7,049 nucleotides of DNA from an uncultured Collinsella sp. GTDB taxonomy: Bacteria > Actinomycetota > Coriobacteriia > Coriobacteriales > Coriobacteriaceae. Every line of letters starts with the position of its first letter. Position 1 is the stretch's first letter. Below the pieces are notes generated by a model, which was given only the letters and a program-made list of their open reading frames with translations, was not told the DNA's origin and made no database searches. The DNA lies in assembly GCA_900552155.1 (NCBI GenBank), contig URYU01000093.1, positions 1 to 7,049 on the forward strand, given 5' to 3'. A program made the translations under genes and the position numbers. Positions 5,629 through 7,049 of the stretch are shown here, piece by piece.

Positions 5629-5671
5629 GCAAAGGGCTCCGCCGCGCGAAGCGCGCAGCGGAGCCCTTTGC
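5629..5671. repeat. Strong hairpin beside the IS110 target site
   Basis: GCAAAGGGCTCCGC (5629-5642) and its exact complement (5658-5671) enclose a GCGC/GCGC tip. No T-run follows on either strand. The stem starts two bases beyond the matched right target, so the element landed at the foot of a palindrome. It may be a transcription end structure for the PFL genes that pre-dated the insertion. Confidence 0.8.
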
Positions 5672-5683
5672 ATGTCCGAGGAC

Positions 5684-5726
5684 GTTTTGGGAGATAGCCC
5701 AAACAGTCCCGGCGATCCTGCGGGAG
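5684..5726 (-). terminator. Possible weak terminator hairpins of the PFL genes
   Basis: On the minus strand, downstream of the small PFL gene, a TCCCG/CGGGA stem (5707-5725) is followed by CTGTTT, then by TTTGGG/CCCAAA (5686-5703). Neither has a proper T-run, so termination here is only suggested by position. Confidence 0.35.
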
Positions 5727-5736
5727 TTAAATCCCT

Positions 5737-5988
5737 TTAGAACTTGTTGTGGAAGGTACGCGCAATGACCTCGTCCTGCTGCTCCTTGGTGAGCGTGTGG
5801 AAGTTCACGGCATAGCCGGAAACGCGGATGGTCAGCTGCGGGTACTTCTCGGGGTGAGCCTGAGCGTCGAGCAGCGTCTCACGGTTGAAGACGTTGATGT
5901 TCAGGTGGTGGCCACCCTTCTCGGCGTAAGCGTCGAGCATGTGGACCAGGTTATCGGCCTGGGTCTCGGAAACTTCAGAAACCTTCAT
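5737..5988 (-). CDS. grcA: Stand-alone glycyl-radical domain of pyruvate formate-lyase (GrcA-like)
   Basis: An 83-residue protein equal to the last part of a normal PFL. It keeps the radical motif RVSGYA (55-60, with radical glycine 58), the preceding [30 protein letters not shown], and the C-terminal [14 protein letters not shown]. In family members an activating enzyme abstracts hydrogen from this glycine, and the radical then moves to the active-site cysteines. Escherichia coli GrcA (YfiD) is a spare domain that repairs cleaved PFL. Here it seems to supply the domain the large subunit lacks, so it should be essential for activity. AAGGAG lies seven bases before the ATG at 5988. In-frame codons upstream of it are non-conserved and were left out. 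It follows the large subunit gene by 85 bases. Confidence 0.93.
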   Translation of the reverse strand: MKVSEVSETQADNLVHMLDAYAEKGGHHLNINVFNRETLLDAQAHPEKYPQLTIRVSGYAVNFHTLTKEQQDEVIARTFHNKF

Positions 5989-6011
5989 AATGTGTCTCCT
6001 TCGATTAATAG

Positions 6012-6031
6012 GCGCCGGCCGAAACCGGCGC
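6012..6031 (-). promoter_or_regulatory. Hairpin between the two PFL genes
   Basis: GCGCCGG and CCGGCGC form a seven-base GC stem on the minus strand ahead of the ribosome site of the small gene, with only CTATTAAT behind it. It could lower read-through or protect the 5' end of a separate small-subunit mRNA. Confidence 0.5.
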
Positions 6032-6049
6032 ACTAATCAGTAATCGTTT

Positions 6050-6070
6050 TTGTTAGTATAGCACTAACAA
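6050..6070 (-). promoter_or_regulatory. Inverted repeat overlapping an extended -10 before the small PFL gene
   Basis: TTGTTAGT and ACTAACAA are perfect inverted arms around GCTAT, just after the stop of the large subunit gene. The minus strand also reads TGCTATACT across it, an extended -10 box (TATACT at 6055-6060), but no good -35 box is seen. An internal promoter under an operator would allow separate expression of the radical domain. The arms resemble Rex half-sites, but the spacing is longer than the usual Rex site, so the regulator is unknown. Confidence 0.45.
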
Positions 6071-6073
6071 TAG

Positions 6074-7049
<976 letters not shown>

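Noticed and set aside
4278..5673. Long open frames in other frames and on the minus strand of the recombinase gene
   Set aside because: They mirror the true gene, follow from its very high GC content, and have repetitive Arg/Gly/Ala compositions without domains.
6050..6070. Rex operator
   Set aside because: The half-sites are similar, but the spacing between arms is longer than in the usual Rex site, so the name was not used.

Overview
The window looks like chromosomal DNA from an anaerobic, fermenting, moderately GC-rich actinobacterium of the Coriobacteriia, most like Collinsella. This is an inference. It rests on the pyruvate formate-lyase (PFL) whose glycyl-radical domain is a separate gene, on the codon use, and on the RsbU/V/W-type module lying between tRNA genes. 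All host genes are on the minus strand. The only plus-strand gene belongs to an inserted IS110-family element.

Layout in plus coordinates. At 1-25 there may be the 5' end of another tRNA. tRNA-Gly(GCC) is at 60-135 with its promoter at 148-193. A partner-switching module fills 241-3411. In transcription order it encodes a PAS-GAF-PP2C phosphatase (1066-3411), a STAS anti-sigma-antagonist (640-987) and an RsbW-like HATPase anti-sigma kinase (241-639). No sigma factor gene is in the window. tRNA-Leu(GAG) at 3471-3560 lies just upstream of the phosphatase gene, separated only by a strong intrinsic terminator (3438-3460). Its promoter is at 3618-3666. From about 3700 to 4043 there is no gene, but there are several near-perfect palindromes, including a 125-base hairpin. 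An IS110-family element occupies about 4046-5620. Hairpins (5629-5726) lie between it and the fermentation genes. The small glycyl-radical gene (5737-5988) and the 3' part of the large PFL subunit gene (6074-7049, cut by the window edge) complete the window.

The most informative result concerns the IS110 element. Its left non-coding end folds as a bridge RNA, the guide RNA known from IS621. All four guides can be read. ACATTCCGC and AATAGGAGC in the RNA repeat the left target and left donor, both ending in the proposed core GC. TCCTGAC and TCAGTG are complementary to the right target and right donor. The guide pairs flank hairpins in the expected order, target loop then donor loop. These matches place both ends of the element to the base. 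The recombinase also carries an unusual C-terminal XRE-like helix-turn-helix.

Two further oddities deserve attention. PFL is encoded as two polypeptides, with the catalytic cysteine pair on one and the radical glycine on the other. The HATPase reading frame directly follows the STAS stop codon and has no usable start codon before its first conserved helix, which points to a frameshift, programmed or accidental.
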